Made by a program: the position numbers and the translations under genes
NCBI RefSeq assembly: GCF_025398735.1
Contig: NZ_CP104694.1
Location: 5,669,465 to 5,733,464 of the forward strand
Source: Tahibacter amnicola
GTDB lineage: Bacteria > Pseudomonadota > Gammaproteobacteria > Xanthomonadales > Rhodanobacteraceae
Length of the DNA stretch: 64,000 bases
Reading direction: 5' to 3'
The notes under the pieces: model-generated
What the model was told of the DNA's origin: nothing
Database searches by the model: none
The model's input: only the letters and a program-made list of their open reading frames with translations
In this document: piece after piece, positions 8,058-18,211 of the stretch
How positions within the stretch are numbered: position 1 is the first letter of the stretch
Layout: every line of letters starts with the position of its first letter

Positions 8058-11000
8058 GCCTTTCCGCGCCCTTCATCCGCCGGCCGATCGGCACCTCGCT
8101 GCTGGCCCTGGGGGTACTCGTCGCGGGCATGATCTGCTACGCGCTGCTGGGCGTGGCGGCACTGCCGAACGTGGAATTCCCGGCGATCTTCGTCAGCGCC
8201 AGTCAACCGGGCGCCGATGCGGGCACCATGGCCTCCACCGTCGCTTCACCGCTGGAGCGGCACCTGGGCCGGATCGCCGGCGTGGACGACATGATGTCCA
8301 ACAGCAGCGAGGGGAACGCGGTCGTCAACATCGTCTTTGATGTCAGCCGTGACCTCGACAGCATCGCCCGCGATGTCCAGGCCGCTATCAATGCGGCAGC
8401 ACCCGACCTGCCGTCCGGGCTGCGGACGGCTCCCACCTACCGCAAGGCCAATCCGAGCAGCCAGCCGGTACTGATCCTCGCACTCACCTCGCCGACGCGA
8501 TCGCTTGGTGAGCTCTACAACACCGCCGATTCACTGATCGCACAACGCATCCGGCAATTGCCCGGTGTCGCCGACGCGGATATCGCCGGCGGTGCCACGC
8601 CTGCGGTGCGTGTCGATCTGGACCTGCGCGCGCTGGCCGCACGCGGCCTGTCGGCCGCCACGGTCCGCAGTGCACTGGTGGCCGCCAATGTCACGACCGC
8701 GCAGGGTTTCCTGAGCAACGGCCAGACGACGATGGCGATCGCCTCCGACAGCGCCATGCGTACGGCCGAGGAATTTGCCGCATTGATCATCGCCAGTCAC
8801 GACGGCAGGCCGGTCTACCTGCGCGATGTGGCCACCGTCGCCGCGGGCCAGGAAGACCGCTACCAGGCGGCCTGGTTCAACGGCCAGCGCGCCATCCTGA
8901 TCCTGGTCCGCAAGCAGCCTGACGCGAACGTGATCGCGACGGTCGACGCGATCATGGCCCTGCTGCCGGAACTGAGAACCTGGCTGCCCAGCGGTGCCGA
9001 GCTCACGCCGTTCTCGGACCGCACGCCGACGATTCGCGCCTCGGTGCGCGAGGTGCAGGTCGCGCTGTTGATCAGCCTGGGCCTGGTCGTGCTGACGATG
9101 GGACTGTTCCTGCGTCGCCTGGCGCCGACGCTGATCGCCGGCATCACGGTGCCGTTGTCGCTGGCGGGCGCGTTTGCCGTGATGTACGCGCTCGGCTTCA
9201 CGCTGAACAATTTTTCGCTGATGGCGCTGGTGATCGCGATCGGTTTCGTCGTCGATGATGCCATCGTGGTGATCGAAAACATCGCCCGCCACATCGACGC
9301 AGGCATGTCGCGAATGGAAGCGACCTTGCTCGGTGCCCGCGAGATCGGCTTCACGATCGTCTCGATCACGCTCTCGCTCCTGGCCGTGTTCATCCCGCTG
9401 GTATTCATGGGCGGGTTCCTCGGCATGATGATCCGGGAGTTCGCGATTACCCTGGCGGCAGCCATCGCACTGTCGGCGGTGGTGGCCCTGACGGTGACGC
9501 CCTCGCTATGTGCGCAGTTCATGGGCGGCTTGCACGGCCCTTCGCAGCGGTCACTGGGCCGGCGCCTGGATCGGTTCCACGCAGGAATGCAGTCCACCTA
9601 TGCCCGTGCTCTCGACTGGGCGTTGCGGCATCCGCGCCAGATGGCCTTGCAGCCGGTGTTGCTGCTGGCGATGTCGCTGTGGCTGATGAGCATCGTGCCG
9701 AAGGGGTTCCTGCCGCAGCAGGACACCGGTCAGTTGCAGGGCAGTACCGACGCCGGTTCCGATGTCTCGTTCCAGGTACTGGTCGAGCGCCAGCAGCGCA
9801 TCGCCGACCTCGTGCGTGCCGACCCTGCTGTGGAAAGTGTCGGCGTACGCGTGGGCGGCGGACGATTCGGCGGCGGTGGTGGTTCGGGCAATCTCTTCAT
9901 CAACCTCAAACCCCTGGGCGAGGGGCGCAATGAATCCACCTTCGCGGTGATGGGACGCTTGTCGCGCAAGGCCGCCGAGGTGGCCGGCATCCGCCTGCGG
10001 CTGCGCCCTGTCCAGGACATTGGCGGCGGCGGTGGTGGGGGCGGTGGCGGCGGCGCGCAGTACGAGTTTTCGCTCAAGGGCGCCGATCTGGCCACGCTGC
10101 AGGAGTGGACGCCACGGATCGTCGAGGCCCTGCGCAAGCAACCGCAGTTCAAAGACGTCGACTCGAACCTGCAAGGCGCGGGCCTGCGTCAGAACATCCA
10201 GATCGATCGCGATGCGGCTGCTCGACTGGGCGTTTCCATCGCGGCGATCGACAGTGCACTGTACGACGCCTTCGGCCAGCGCCAGGTTTCCACGATCTAT
10301 TCGGACGTCAACCAGTACAAGGTGGTGGTGACGGCGCGGCCCGACCAGGCGGCAACGCCCGCCGCACTGGAACGGCTCTATGTGCGCGCCAGCAATGGCA
10401 GCATGATCCCGCTCGCCACGCTCGCTGCGATCCGCCCGGGCATCGCGCCAACGACGGTGCAGCACCGCAATCAGTTCCCGGTGATGGAGGTGTCGTTCAA
10501 CCTGGCCGACGGCGTGGCCATGAGCGATGCCTCGCGCCTGGTGGAGGAAACGGTGCGCGCCCTGCGCATGCCCGGCGACATCCGTGCCGAGTTTGGCGGC
10601 GATTTCCGGCGTTTCCAGCAGCAGACGGGTGACACGCCGCTGCTGCTGATTGCGGCCGTCATCGCGGTGTACCTGATCCTGGGCATGCTCTACGAAAGCC
10701 TGATCCATCCGCTCACCATCCTGTCGACCTTGCCCTCGGCGGGTGTCGGTGCCCTGCTGGCACTGCTCGTGACGGGTACCGAGCTGTCCGTGGTGTCGGT
10801 GATCGCGATCGTGCTCCTGATCGGCATCGTCAAGAAGAACGCGATCATGATGATCGACTTCGCTCTCGCGGCCGAACGCGAACGCGGCATGGAACCGCTG
10901 GCAGCGATCCGCGAAGCCTGTCTGGTCCGTTTCCGGCCGATCATGATGACCTCGATCGTGGCCATCTTCAGCGCCCTGCCGCTGGCGATCGGATTCGGTG

Positions 11001-11155
11001 CCGGTGCAGAAATGCGGCGGCCGCTGGGCATCGCGATGATCGGGGGGCTGCTCGTCTCCCAGGCTCTCACCCTCCTGACCACGCCCGCGATCTACCTGCT
11101 GCTTGCGCGGCGCACGCCGCGGCACCGGCAGCGCGCGCAAGCGGCAGGTGCCTGA
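8054..11155 (+). CDS. RND multidrug efflux permease (MdtC-like) with poly-glycine insert
   Basis: A 1033-residue second RND permease, paralogous to the gene before it and read with a 4-base overlap. It starts with SLSAPFIRRPIGTSLL, keeps the TM4 aspartates (GFVVDDAIVVIENI) and the GIVKKNAIMMIDFALAAE signature, and has all 12 membrane segments. Odd feature: after RPVQDI (about residue 655) the periplasmic domain carries a run of 11 glycines, and a second glycine-rich stretch (GGGRFGGGGGSG) lies about 50 residues earlier. MdtC proteins normally have ordinary mixed sequence there. It is part of the mdtABC-like operon. Confidence 0.92.
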   Translation: MSLSAPFIRRPIGTSLLALGVLVAGMICYALLGVAALPNVEFPAIFVSASQPGADAGTMASTVASPLERHLGRIAGVDDMMSNSSEGNAVVNIVFDVSRDLDSIARDVQAAINAAAPDLPSGLRTAPTYRKANPSSQPVLILALTSPTRSLGELYNTADSLIAQRIRQLPGVADADIAGGATPAVRVDLDLRALAARGLSAATVRSALVAANVTTAQGFLSNGQTTMAIASDSAMRTAEEFAALIIASHDGRPVYLRDVATVAAGQEDRYQAAWFNGQRAILILVRKQPDANVIATVDAIMALLPELRTWLPSGAELTPFSDRTPTIRASVREVQVALLISLGLVVLTMGLFLRRLAPTLIAGITVPLSLAGAFAVMYALGFTLNNFSLMALVIAIGFVVDDAIVVIENIARHIDAGMSRMEATLLGAREIGFTIVSITLSLLAVFIPLVFMGGFLGMMIREFAITLAAAIALSAVVALTVTPSLCAQFMGGLHGPSQRSLGRRLDRFHAGMQSTYARALDWALRHPRQMALQPVLLLAMSLWLMSIVPKGFLPQQDTGQLQGSTDAGSDVSFQVLVERQQRIADLVRADPAVESVGVRVGGGRFGGGGGSGNLFINLKPLGEGRNESTFAVMGRLSRKAAEVAGIRLRLRPVQDIGGGGGGGGGGGAQYEFSLKGADLATLQEWTPRIVEALRKQPQFKDVDSNLQGAGLRQNIQIDRDAAARLGVSIAAIDSALYDAFGQRQVSTIYSDVNQYKVVVTARPDQAATPAALERLYVRASNGSMIPLATLAAIRPGIAPTTVQHRNQFPVMEVSFNLADGVAMSDASRLVEETVRALRMPGDIRAEFGGDFRRFQQQTGDTPLLLIAAVIAVYLILGMLYESLIHPLTILSTLPSAGVGALLALLVTGTELSVVSVIAIVLLIGIVKKNAIMMIDFALAAERERGMEPLAAIREACLVRFRPIMMTSIVAIFSALPLAIGFGAGAEMRRPLGIAMIGGLLVSQALTLLTTPAIYLLLARRTPRHRQRAQAAGA
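10021..10056 (+). repeat. GGN-rich low-complexity tract encoding poly-glycine
   Basis: Twelve consecutive codons, almost all GGC/GGT/GGG, encode a glycine run inside the MdtC-like permease. Such tracts are prone to slippage and copy-number change. The reading frame stays open through it. Confidence 0.8.
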
Positions 11156-11165
11156 TACCTGCATC

Positions 11166-11193
11166 TTTCGCGTTGTCGTCAATTGCGTACACT
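11166..11193 (+). promoter_or_regulatory. Possible promoter of the Ser/Thr kinase gene
   Basis: TACACT at 11188-11193 is a reasonable -10 box, with a weak TTTCGC at 11166-11171 at 16-base spacing. It lies 27 bases before the kinase GTG and after the RND operon stop. The -35 match is poor, so this is tentative. Confidence 0.25.
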
Positions 11194-11220
11194 CCGGATC
11201 GACGACGCGGGGGACTGATC

Positions 11221-13611
11221 GTGGATCTGGAACGTCTGCGCGCTGAACTGCCCACCCATCTGTGTGCCGAGTTCGACCTGGACGTCGCCTGGCGACGCTA
11301 CCGCGCCTCCGGCGGTGCGGACGACCGCGACGATTTCATCGACTGGCTGCTGCTGCACCATCCGCGTCCACCGCTTGCAGAAGATCCATCCGACTCGGGC
11401 GTGCAGCTCTCACAGCATCTTCCCTCGCGCCTGGCAGCCGCACTGGATCCCACCGCGTTCGCCGCACCCGCGGCGGCCCCCACCCTGCCGGCCCCCGCCG
11501 CCGCCGACGCGACCGCCGTCGCATCCGAACGACGCCGCCATTTTCACTACGTGCTGCTCGGTGAAGCCGGCAGCGGTGGCATGGGCACGGTGCACATCGC
11601 GCGCGACACGGAACTGATGCGCAAGGTAGCGCTCAAGACCCTCAATACCGAGGCCGCGGTCACACCCGGCGGGCAAGCGCGCTTCCTGCGCGAGGCGCAG
11701 ATCACCGCGCAGCTGAGTCATCCCAATATCGTGGGTGTGTATGCGCTGGAGGTCACACCGGAAGGCCGCCCCGCATACACGATGAAACTGGTGGAAGGGC
11801 GCACGTTCCACGCCCTTCTCCACGAGACGCGCGCCTTCTACGAGGCGGGAAAGAAGCCCGACGAAGCGCATTCGCTGTCGACACGTCTGGAGCATTTCCT
11901 GAAAGTGTGCGACGCGATGTCCTACGCCCACGACAAAGACGTCATTCACCGGGACCTCAAGCCGGCCAACCTGATGCTGGGCAAGCACAACGAGGTCTAC
12001 GTCATGGACTGGGGCCTGTGCCGGCTGGTCCACCAGGACGTGGAACCACTGCCCGCCGACGCCTCGCGCGTGGGCTATTCCCCGGAGGTGTCAGGCAGCG
12101 CATCCGAAACGCAGGTCGGCGATGTCGTGGGCACGCCCAAGTACATGTCCCCCGAGCAGGCCCAGGGCAGGAACCGCGAGCTCGACGCGAAAAGTGACCA
12201 ATGCGCGCTGGGATTGATCCTGTTCGAAATGGTGACGCTGACTTCTCCGTATGCCGGCAAGAACGCCTACGAGGTCATGGTCAGCGCAGCGATGGCGCGG
12301 CGCCGGCCCATCGTCGCGGCGTACAAGGGCATGCGCATCGCGCGCGAGCTGCGTGCGGTGATCGATCGTGCCACAGCGGCGCTGCCCTCCGAGCGGTATG
12401 ACAGCGTGGCGGCCTTCGCCGCGGACCTGCGGCGCTACCTGCGTGGCGAGGCCGTGCTGGCGCAACCGGACAATCCCTGGCAGGCCGCGCAACGCTGGAT
12501 CAGCCGGCACCGGCAGACGGCAGTCACCGTGGCCCTCGCCGGGTTCGCGATCGGCTCGTCGATCATTGGCTGGCTGATCTGGCAGAACGATCGCAGCCTG
12601 ACCCAGGCGATGGCGCACGAGCAGCACGTGATTGCCCTGCAGAACGTCGCGGCACGCATCGGTGACCGGATCCAGGGCCGCGCCCTGCAGCTGGAAGGCG
12701 CCATGAAGAACCTCGCCGATTCGGTCGTGCAGCTCAATCAGCTAGGGTTGGAAAGCAGCAATCGCTACTACACCAGTAGCGATTTTCACCAACCCGGCAA
12801 GGCGCCCCCGGACCTGACCGCCAGCCGCCAGCACCAGGGCAAGGTCAGCATGCAATGGCCGGTGTGGTCGGTGCCCAAGGACGCGGCGCGAGCCGATATC
12901 GAACCCGCCATCCGTCGCCTGTCGGGATTGCAGGACTATGTGCGCGAAATCTACGGACGAGCAGCAACGATGGCCGTCAGCGCACAGGGAAACTTCTACG
13001 CCGAACAGACAATCGACCAGACCGACGACAGCAGCCCGATCGTCGCCATCATCGTGGGACTGGAGAACGGCGTCGGAATGCGCTACCCCGGCTGGGACCA
13101 GCTCGCGCCGGACTACGATCCGCGCAGCCGTCCGTGGTACCGGCTGGCCGCGGGCAAAGTCGAACCGCAGTGGGGCGCGCCGTATCTAAGCTCTGTCTCA
13201 AACCTCTACGAGTTGCCGCTGAGCGTTTCCCTGCAGGATCGCGACCGGAAATTCCTCGGCGTCGCCACTGCCCTGCTGTTGCCCGAATACCTCGTGCAAT
13301 CGCTGCTGGACGTGGACGGAACACACGGTCTGCGCGGCCTGTACCTGCTGGCTCCCAACGGCCTGATCATGGCGCAGTCCGGTGTCGCGGTCCGCGCCAG
13401 CAGCGCGCCGAGCGATGACAACGCTGCGCCTGTCTTTCCGCTGCAGGCCGTAGTGGACAGCGTGGCCAAGCGTCGCGGCGGCGTCATCTCCGCGCCGCTC
13501 CTTGGCAGCGATTGCCTTGTCGCTTTCGACGTCATCGAACCGCTGGGCTGGAGCGTGGTGGCGGTCGCGGCGGATGAACATATCGGGGGATCGCCGCTGA
13601 CGGTTCACTAG
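11221..13611 (+). CDS. Membrane Ser/Thr protein kinase with C-terminal extracytoplasmic Cache sensor
   Basis: A 796-residue Hanks-type kinase. After a 100-residue N-terminal region come the glycine loop GEAGSGGMGTV, Lys129 in VALKTL, the catalytic loop HRDLKPAN (Asp245), a DWG in place of DFG (Asp263), and the activation/substrate region GTPKYMSPEQ. One membrane span lies near residues 437-456. The C-terminal 335 residues are outside the cytoplasm and resemble a dCache sensor (DPRSRPWYRLA, then WGAPYLSS). The GTG at 11221 is chosen because GGGGGA sits 6 bases upstream; the in-frame TTG 11173 has no such site. It follows the RND operon by 65 bases. Ligand and substrates are unknown. Confidence 0.88.
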   Translation: MDLERLRAELPTHLCAEFDLDVAWRRYRASGGADDRDDFIDWLLLHHPRPPLAEDPSDSGVQLSQHLPSRLAAALDPTAFAAPAAAPTLPAPAAADATAVASERRRHFHYVLLGEAGSGGMGTVHIARDTELMRKVALKTLNTEAAVTPGGQARFLREAQITAQLSHPNIVGVYALEVTPEGRPAYTMKLVEGRTFHALLHETRAFYEAGKKPDEAHSLSTRLEHFLKVCDAMSYAHDKDVIHRDLKPANLMLGKHNEVYVMDWGLCRLVHQDVEPLPADASRVGYSPEVSGSASETQVGDVVGTPKYMSPEQAQGRNRELDAKSDQCALGLILFEMVTLTSPYAGKNAYEVMVSAAMARRRPIVAAYKGMRIARELRAVIDRATAALPSERYDSVAAFAADLRRYLRGEAVLAQPDNPWQAAQRWISRHRQTAVTVALAGFAIGSSIIGWLIWQNDRSLTQAMAHEQHVIALQNVAARIGDRIQGRALQLEGAMKNLADSVVQLNQLGLESSNRYYTSSDFHQPGKAPPDLTASRQHQGKVSMQWPVWSVPKDAARADIEPAIRRLSGLQDYVREIYGRAATMAVSAQGNFYAEQTIDQTDDSSPIVAIIVGLENGVGMRYPGWDQLAPDYDPRSRPWYRLAAGKVEPQWGAPYLSSVSNLYELPLSVSLQDRDRKFLGVATALLLPEYLVQSLLDVDGTHGLRGLYLLAPNGLIMAQSGVAVRASSAPSDDNAAPVFPLQAVVDSVAKRRGGVISAPLLGSDCLVAFDVIEPLGWSVVAVAADEHIGGSPLTVH

Positions 13612-13699
13612 CGAATCGCCGGCCAGTTGACCCCGGACAACCAGCACCGTCGGCATCACCGCTATGATGAGGCCCGCTACCCCCAGGACCACCCTCCCG

Positions 13700-14218
13700 A
13701 TGACCGCCCTCGACACCTTTGTCCCGCTGACCCTGTGCGTGCTGACCGTCTCGGATACGCGCACGCTGGAAACCGACACGTCGGGCGCCTATCTCGCCGA
13801 GGCCCTGGGTGCCGCCGGGCATGTGCTGCACGAGCGGGTTGTTGCCAAGGACGACAAATACCGTATCCGCGCGATCGTTGCCGGCTGGATCGCCGAACCG
13901 CAGGTGCACGGCGTGATCGTCACCGGCGGCACCGGCTTCACCGGTCGCGATACCACGCCCGAGGCGATCGAGCCGCTGCTCGACAAGGCCATGCCCGGTT
14001 TCGGCGAGATGTTCCGCCACCTGAGCTACAGCGAAATCGGTACCTCGACCGTGCAGTCGCGGGCCTTCGCCGGGCTGTCCAACCAGACCTTTCTCTTCTG
14101 CCTGCCCGGGTCGACCTCGGCCTGCCGCACGGCCTGGGAAAAACTCATCCAGCCGCAGCTGGACGCGCGTACACGGCCGTGCAATCTCGTGGGGCTGATG
14201 CCGCGCCTGCGCGAATAG
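13700..14218 (+). CDS. moaB: Molybdenum cofactor biosynthesis protein B
   Basis: 172 residues, close in length and sequence to E. coli MoaB (MoaB/Mog family, molybdopterin adenylylation-type fold). Recognisable blocks are LTVSDTRTLETDTSG, VIVTGGTGFTGRDTTPEA, the EIGTSTVQSRAFAG block and PGSTSACRTAWE. The ATG at 13700 is preferred over 13664 because it lines up with the family N-terminus. A TATGAT at 13663-13668 could be the -10 element, though no good -35 is seen. No other moa genes are nearby. It could be a moonlighting or redundant copy. Confidence 0.93.
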   Translation: MTALDTFVPLTLCVLTVSDTRTLETDTSGAYLAEALGAAGHVLHERVVAKDDKYRIRAIVAGWIAEPQVHGVIVTGGTGFTGRDTTPEAIEPLLDKAMPGFGEMFRHLSYSEIGTSTVQSRAFAGLSNQTFLFCLPGSTSACRTAWEKLIQPQLDARTRPCNLVGLMPRLRE

Positions 14219-14255
14219 CACATGCCGATTTCCACTCTGGCCAGAAGGAGTGATC

Positions 14256-15032
14256 GTGAGCAAGCTCAAGCGCAAAGACTACGAAGCCGCCCTGGAATCG
14301 CTGCAGCACGAGCTGATCGAGGCACAGCGCTGGCTGATGCAGCAGGGCAAGCGCCTGGTCATCGTTTTTGAAGGGCGCGATGCCGCCGGAAAGGGTGGCG
14401 TGATCAAGGCGATCACCGAGCAGCTCAACACGCGCGGCTACCGCGTGGTGGCCCTGTCCAAGCCATCCGAGCGCGAGAAGTCGCAGTGGTATTTCCAACG
14501 CTATGTGGCGCACCTGCCCAGCGCCGGTGAGTGCGTGCTGTTTGACCGCAGCTGGTACAACCGGGCGGGCGTGGAGCACGTGATGGGCTTTTGCACCGAT
14601 ACCGAGTACCAACGTTTTCTCGACCAGTGCCCTGGCTTCGAAAAACTACTGGTCGACGACGACATCCTGCTGATCAAGTACTGGCTGACGGTCGACCAGA
14701 AGTTCCAGGAAGAACGCTTCGCCGAGCGCGCCAACGACAAGGCCAAGCGCTGGAAGATCTCCGAGATCGACGTTGCCGCCCGCGCGAAGTACGCCCAATA
14801 CGGCAAGGCACGGGATGCGATGATCGCGCGGACGCACTCGCCACAGGCGCCCTGGTTCCTGGTGGATTTCAACGACCAGCGTCGCGGCCGCCTCAATCTG
14901 ATTCGCCACCTGCTGGACTGGCTGCCCGATCGCAAGGTACCCGACCAGTACATCAAGCTACCGCCGCTGTCAGGCAATCCGCGCAAGGAAACGTTGCCGC
15001 GCAAGGCGCTGCGCGTGAAGGACGTGTATTAG
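14256..15032 (+). CDS. ppk2: Polyphosphate kinase 2
   Basis: A 258-residue PPK2-family enzyme that transfers phosphate between polyphosphate and nucleoside diphosphates or monophosphates in the cytoplasm. It shows the Walker A FEGRDAAGKGG, the lid region SKPSEREKSQWYFQRYV, Walker B CVLFDRSWYNRAGVE and the C-terminal FLVDFNDQRRGRLN. It is a single-domain form of normal length. The GTG at 14256 is chosen because AAGGAG (14245-14250) lies 5 bases upstream; GTG 14250 overlaps that site. The subclass (nucleotide preference) cannot be set from sequence by eye. A bidirectional hairpin separates it from acyP. Confidence 0.94.
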   Translation: MSKLKRKDYEAALESLQHELIEAQRWLMQQGKRLVIVFEGRDAAGKGGVIKAITEQLNTRGYRVVALSKPSEREKSQWYFQRYVAHLPSAGECVLFDRSWYNRAGVEHVMGFCTDTEYQRFLDQCPGFEKLLVDDDILLIKYWLTVDQKFQEERFAERANDKAKRWKISEIDVAARAKYAQYGKARDAMIARTHSPQAPWFLVDFNDQRRGRLNLIRHLLDWLPDRKVPDQYIKLPPLSGNPRKETLPRKALRVKDVY

Positions 15033-15047
15033 GGACGATGTGTGAAC

Positions 15048-15069
15048 GAGCCGCACATGCCTGCGGCTC
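15048..15069. terminator. Bidirectional hairpin between convergent ppk2 and acyP
   Basis: A perfect 8-base-pair inverted repeat (GAGCCGCA at 15048-15055, TGCGGCTC at 15062-15069) with a 6-base loop sits in the 49-base gap between two converging genes. No strong T-tract lies on either side. Confidence 0.5.
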
Positions 15070-15081
15070 TGCCTGGGCCGA

Positions 15082-15357
15082 TCAGCGGGTGACGAATCCG
15101 TCGCCCGCTGCGGCTGCATCGGCCGGTTCGCGCCGGACAGATTCCACCTTCGCGGCGGGCGGCCCCCGGTGCAGCCATTGCTCCAGCGTATCCACGGCCG
15201 CCGCGTCGCCGCAGGCAAGCACCTCGACACGACCGTCGGCGAGGTTGCGCGCATAGCCGCGAAGACCCAGCCGCGCCGCTTCGTCGCGGGTGGAGGCGCG
15301 GAAGAACACCCCTTGCACGCGCCCGCTGACGAGAAAGCGCGCGGCAGTGGTGGTCAC
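15082..15357 (-). CDS. acyP: Acylphosphatase
   Basis: 91 residues, the usual size of acylphosphatase, which hydrolyses carboxyl-phosphate bonds. The signature VSGRVQGVFFRAST holds the catalytic Arg (GxVQGVxFR). The second signature GYARNLADGRVEV holds the catalytic Asn. It starts with GTG at 15357, overlapping the stop of the upstream tlpA-like gene (GTGA), so translation is probably coupled. It is the last gene of a three-gene minus-strand operon with yihY and tlpA. Confidence 0.94.
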   Translation of the reverse strand: MTTTAARFLVSGRVQGVFFRASTRDEAARLGLRGYARNLADGRVEVLACGDAAAVDTLEQWLHRGPPAAKVESVRREPADAAAAGDGFVTR

Positions 15358-15833
15358 GACTTCGTTCCGCCAATGACCTTGGCCAGGTCCGTCTCAGTGA
15401 TCGGGCCGGTGAATTTCTTGGCCACGGTGCCGTCGGGCGCGATCACATAGGTCATGGGCAGCCCGCGCGGCGTCTCGAACGACTTGGGAGGATCAAACAC
15501 ATCCACCTGCGCCACCGGATAACTCACCGGGTGGGTCTTGAGGAAGGCAAGGACTTCGGCCTTGTCTGTATCCTCGTACGCCAGGCCCACCGCTGCGACG
15601 TTGCTGTGTTCCTTCACGAAGCGCGAGATCTCGGGCAGCTCCTTGATGCAGGGCGAGCACCAGGTTGCCCAGAAATTCACAATGACCCATTTCCCTTTTT
15701 GAGCGGAAAGATCGAATGTCTTTCCGTCCAGCGTCTGGATCGACAGCTCCGGTTTCGCGGGCGTCTCAGCCGCCTCGACAGAAGCAGAGCCCGCGGCAAG
15801 GGCAATCAACAGGGAAGCCAGGAAGCGTTTCAT
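15354..15833 (-). CDS. TlpA-family periplasmic thioredoxin
   Basis: A 159-residue thioredoxin-fold protein with a Sec signal peptide (MKRFLASLLIALAAGSASVEA, cut near residue 21). The active site is WCSPC in FWATWCSPCIKE, and the cis-proline loop is GLPMTYV. Family members reduce disulfides in periplasmic proteins, often in cytochrome c or cofactor assembly, but nothing nearby names a partner. Its start overlaps the stop of yihY by 4 bases and its stop overlaps acyP, so the three genes form one operon. Confidence 0.9.
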   Translation of the reverse strand: MKRFLASLLIALAAGSASVEAAETPAKPELSIQTLDGKTFDLSAQKGKWVIVNFWATWCSPCIKELPEISRFVKEHSNVAAVGLAYEDTDKAEVLAFLKTHPVSYPVAQVDVFDPPKSFETPRGLPMTYVIAPDGTVAKKFTGPITETDLAKVIGGTKS

Positions 15834-17101
15834 TCGTTCTCCGGGGCGTTGGCGGCAGGCCGGTCAGGGCGTTCATCGGGAAAGAATACACGGGACAATG
15901 GCTGCGACAACGCCCCCTGCATGTGGAAGGAAAGCTGTTCGAGCAGATCTGTGAGCGAGACCGGCAACGCCCGGCGTGCCGTTTCGCCGAGGGCCAGCGG
16001 CGGCGGCAGGCGGTACAGTCCGGCTTCGTAGAGGTCGAACAACGACGCCGAATCGAGATTCCGTACCAGCGCCCACTCGCCCGTTTCCGTGCGCTGAACC
16101 ATGCCCGCACGGTTGAGGTCGACCAGGAATCGCTGCAGCAGGTCATCGGTAAGGAAACGCTCGCGCTGGCGGAGATCTTCCGTGCGCAGGCCGATGCCTT
16201 TGCGCTGGGCCAGCGCGAAATGCTGCACCACGCACAAGAGGCCGAGAAATTCATGCCCGGGCGGCAGCCGTTCCTCGATACCGCGGTATTCAAACGCGCT
16301 GATCGCCGCACTGACCGACGCGCCCAGCAAGACCATCAGCCACGACAGATAGATCCACAGCATGAAGATCGGCACCACTGCCAGCGCGCCGTAGACCTGC
16401 TCATAGGACGTGATCGACCCCAGGTACAGCACGAACAGGCGCTTGGCAGCCTCGAACAGCAGCGCCCCGAGCAGCGCGCCGATCGCCGCGTCGCGGATGC
16501 GCACGCGACGGTTCGGAATGATCACGTAGCTTGCAACCAGGGAAATCCAGACGATCAGGAATGGCAGGAACCCGAACAGGCGGCTCCTGACGCCCAGCCC
16601 CGCCTCCGCGTGCTCAAAGAGCGGCAGGGCAAACAGATAAGAGCTGATTGCCGTCGCGGCGACCAGCAGCAGCGGCCCGAACGACAGCGCCGTCCAGTAC
16701 ATGACGAAGCGCGAGGCGGTGCTGCGCGAGGTCGCTACGCGCCAGATGCGGTTGAAGGCGTCTTCAATGCTCATCATCAACGCGACCGAGCTGATCAGCA
16801 GCACCACCACGCCGATCGCGGTCGCCTGGCTGGCCTTGTCGGCGAATTCGGTGACATAGGCCTGCACGGTCTTGCCGGCGGCCGGTACGAAATTGTCGAA
16901 CACGAAATCCGTGACCGACACGCGCCACTGCTCAAACACCGGGAAGGCGGAGAGGATGCCGAGAATCGCGGCCGTCAGCGGCACCAGCGAGAACAGGGTC
17001 GTGTAGGCCAGCGCACCCGCCGCCTGGGGACAGCGGTCATCGCTGAACCGCTGCCAGAGAAAAACCGCGAAGGCGTGCAGCTTGTCGCGCTTGATCCACA
17101 T
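15830..17101 (-). CDS. YihY/BrkB-family inner-membrane protein
   Basis: A 423-residue protein with about six membrane segments in the first 290 residues. It has the family signatures RCPQAAGALAYTTLFSLVPL near the N-terminus and YGALAVVPIFMLWIYLSW. The C-terminal 130 residues are soluble, winged-helix-like (LTDDLLQRFLVDLNRAGMV). The family was once called ribonuclease BN, which is now known to be wrong for these membrane proteins; the true role is unknown. The first gene of the yihY-tlpA-acyP operon, transcribed away from wrbA across an 85-base divergent gap. Confidence 0.88.
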   Translation of the reverse strand: MWIKRDKLHAFAVFLWQRFSDDRCPQAAGALAYTTLFSLVPLTAAILGILSAFPVFEQWRVSVTDFVFDNFVPAAGKTVQAYVTEFADKASQATAIGVVVLLISSVALMMSIEDAFNRIWRVATSRSTASRFVMYWTALSFGPLLLVAATAISSYLFALPLFEHAEAGLGVRSRLFGFLPFLIVWISLVASYVIIPNRRVRIRDAAIGALLGALLFEAAKRLFVLYLGSITSYEQVYGALAVVPIFMLWIYLSWLMVLLGASVSAAISAFEYRGIEERLPPGHEFLGLLCVVQHFALAQRKGIGLRTEDLRQRERFLTDDLLQRFLVDLNRAGMVQRTETGEWALVRNLDSASLFDLYEAGLYRLPPPLALGETARRALPVSLTDLLEQLSFHMQGALSQPLSRVFFPDERPDRPAANAPENE

Positions 17102-17153
17102 GCCAGAGCCGGATTCCCTGCCGCGCGCCCGTTGGCGCCACCGGCGATGATAA

Positions 17154-18211
<1,058 letters not shown>

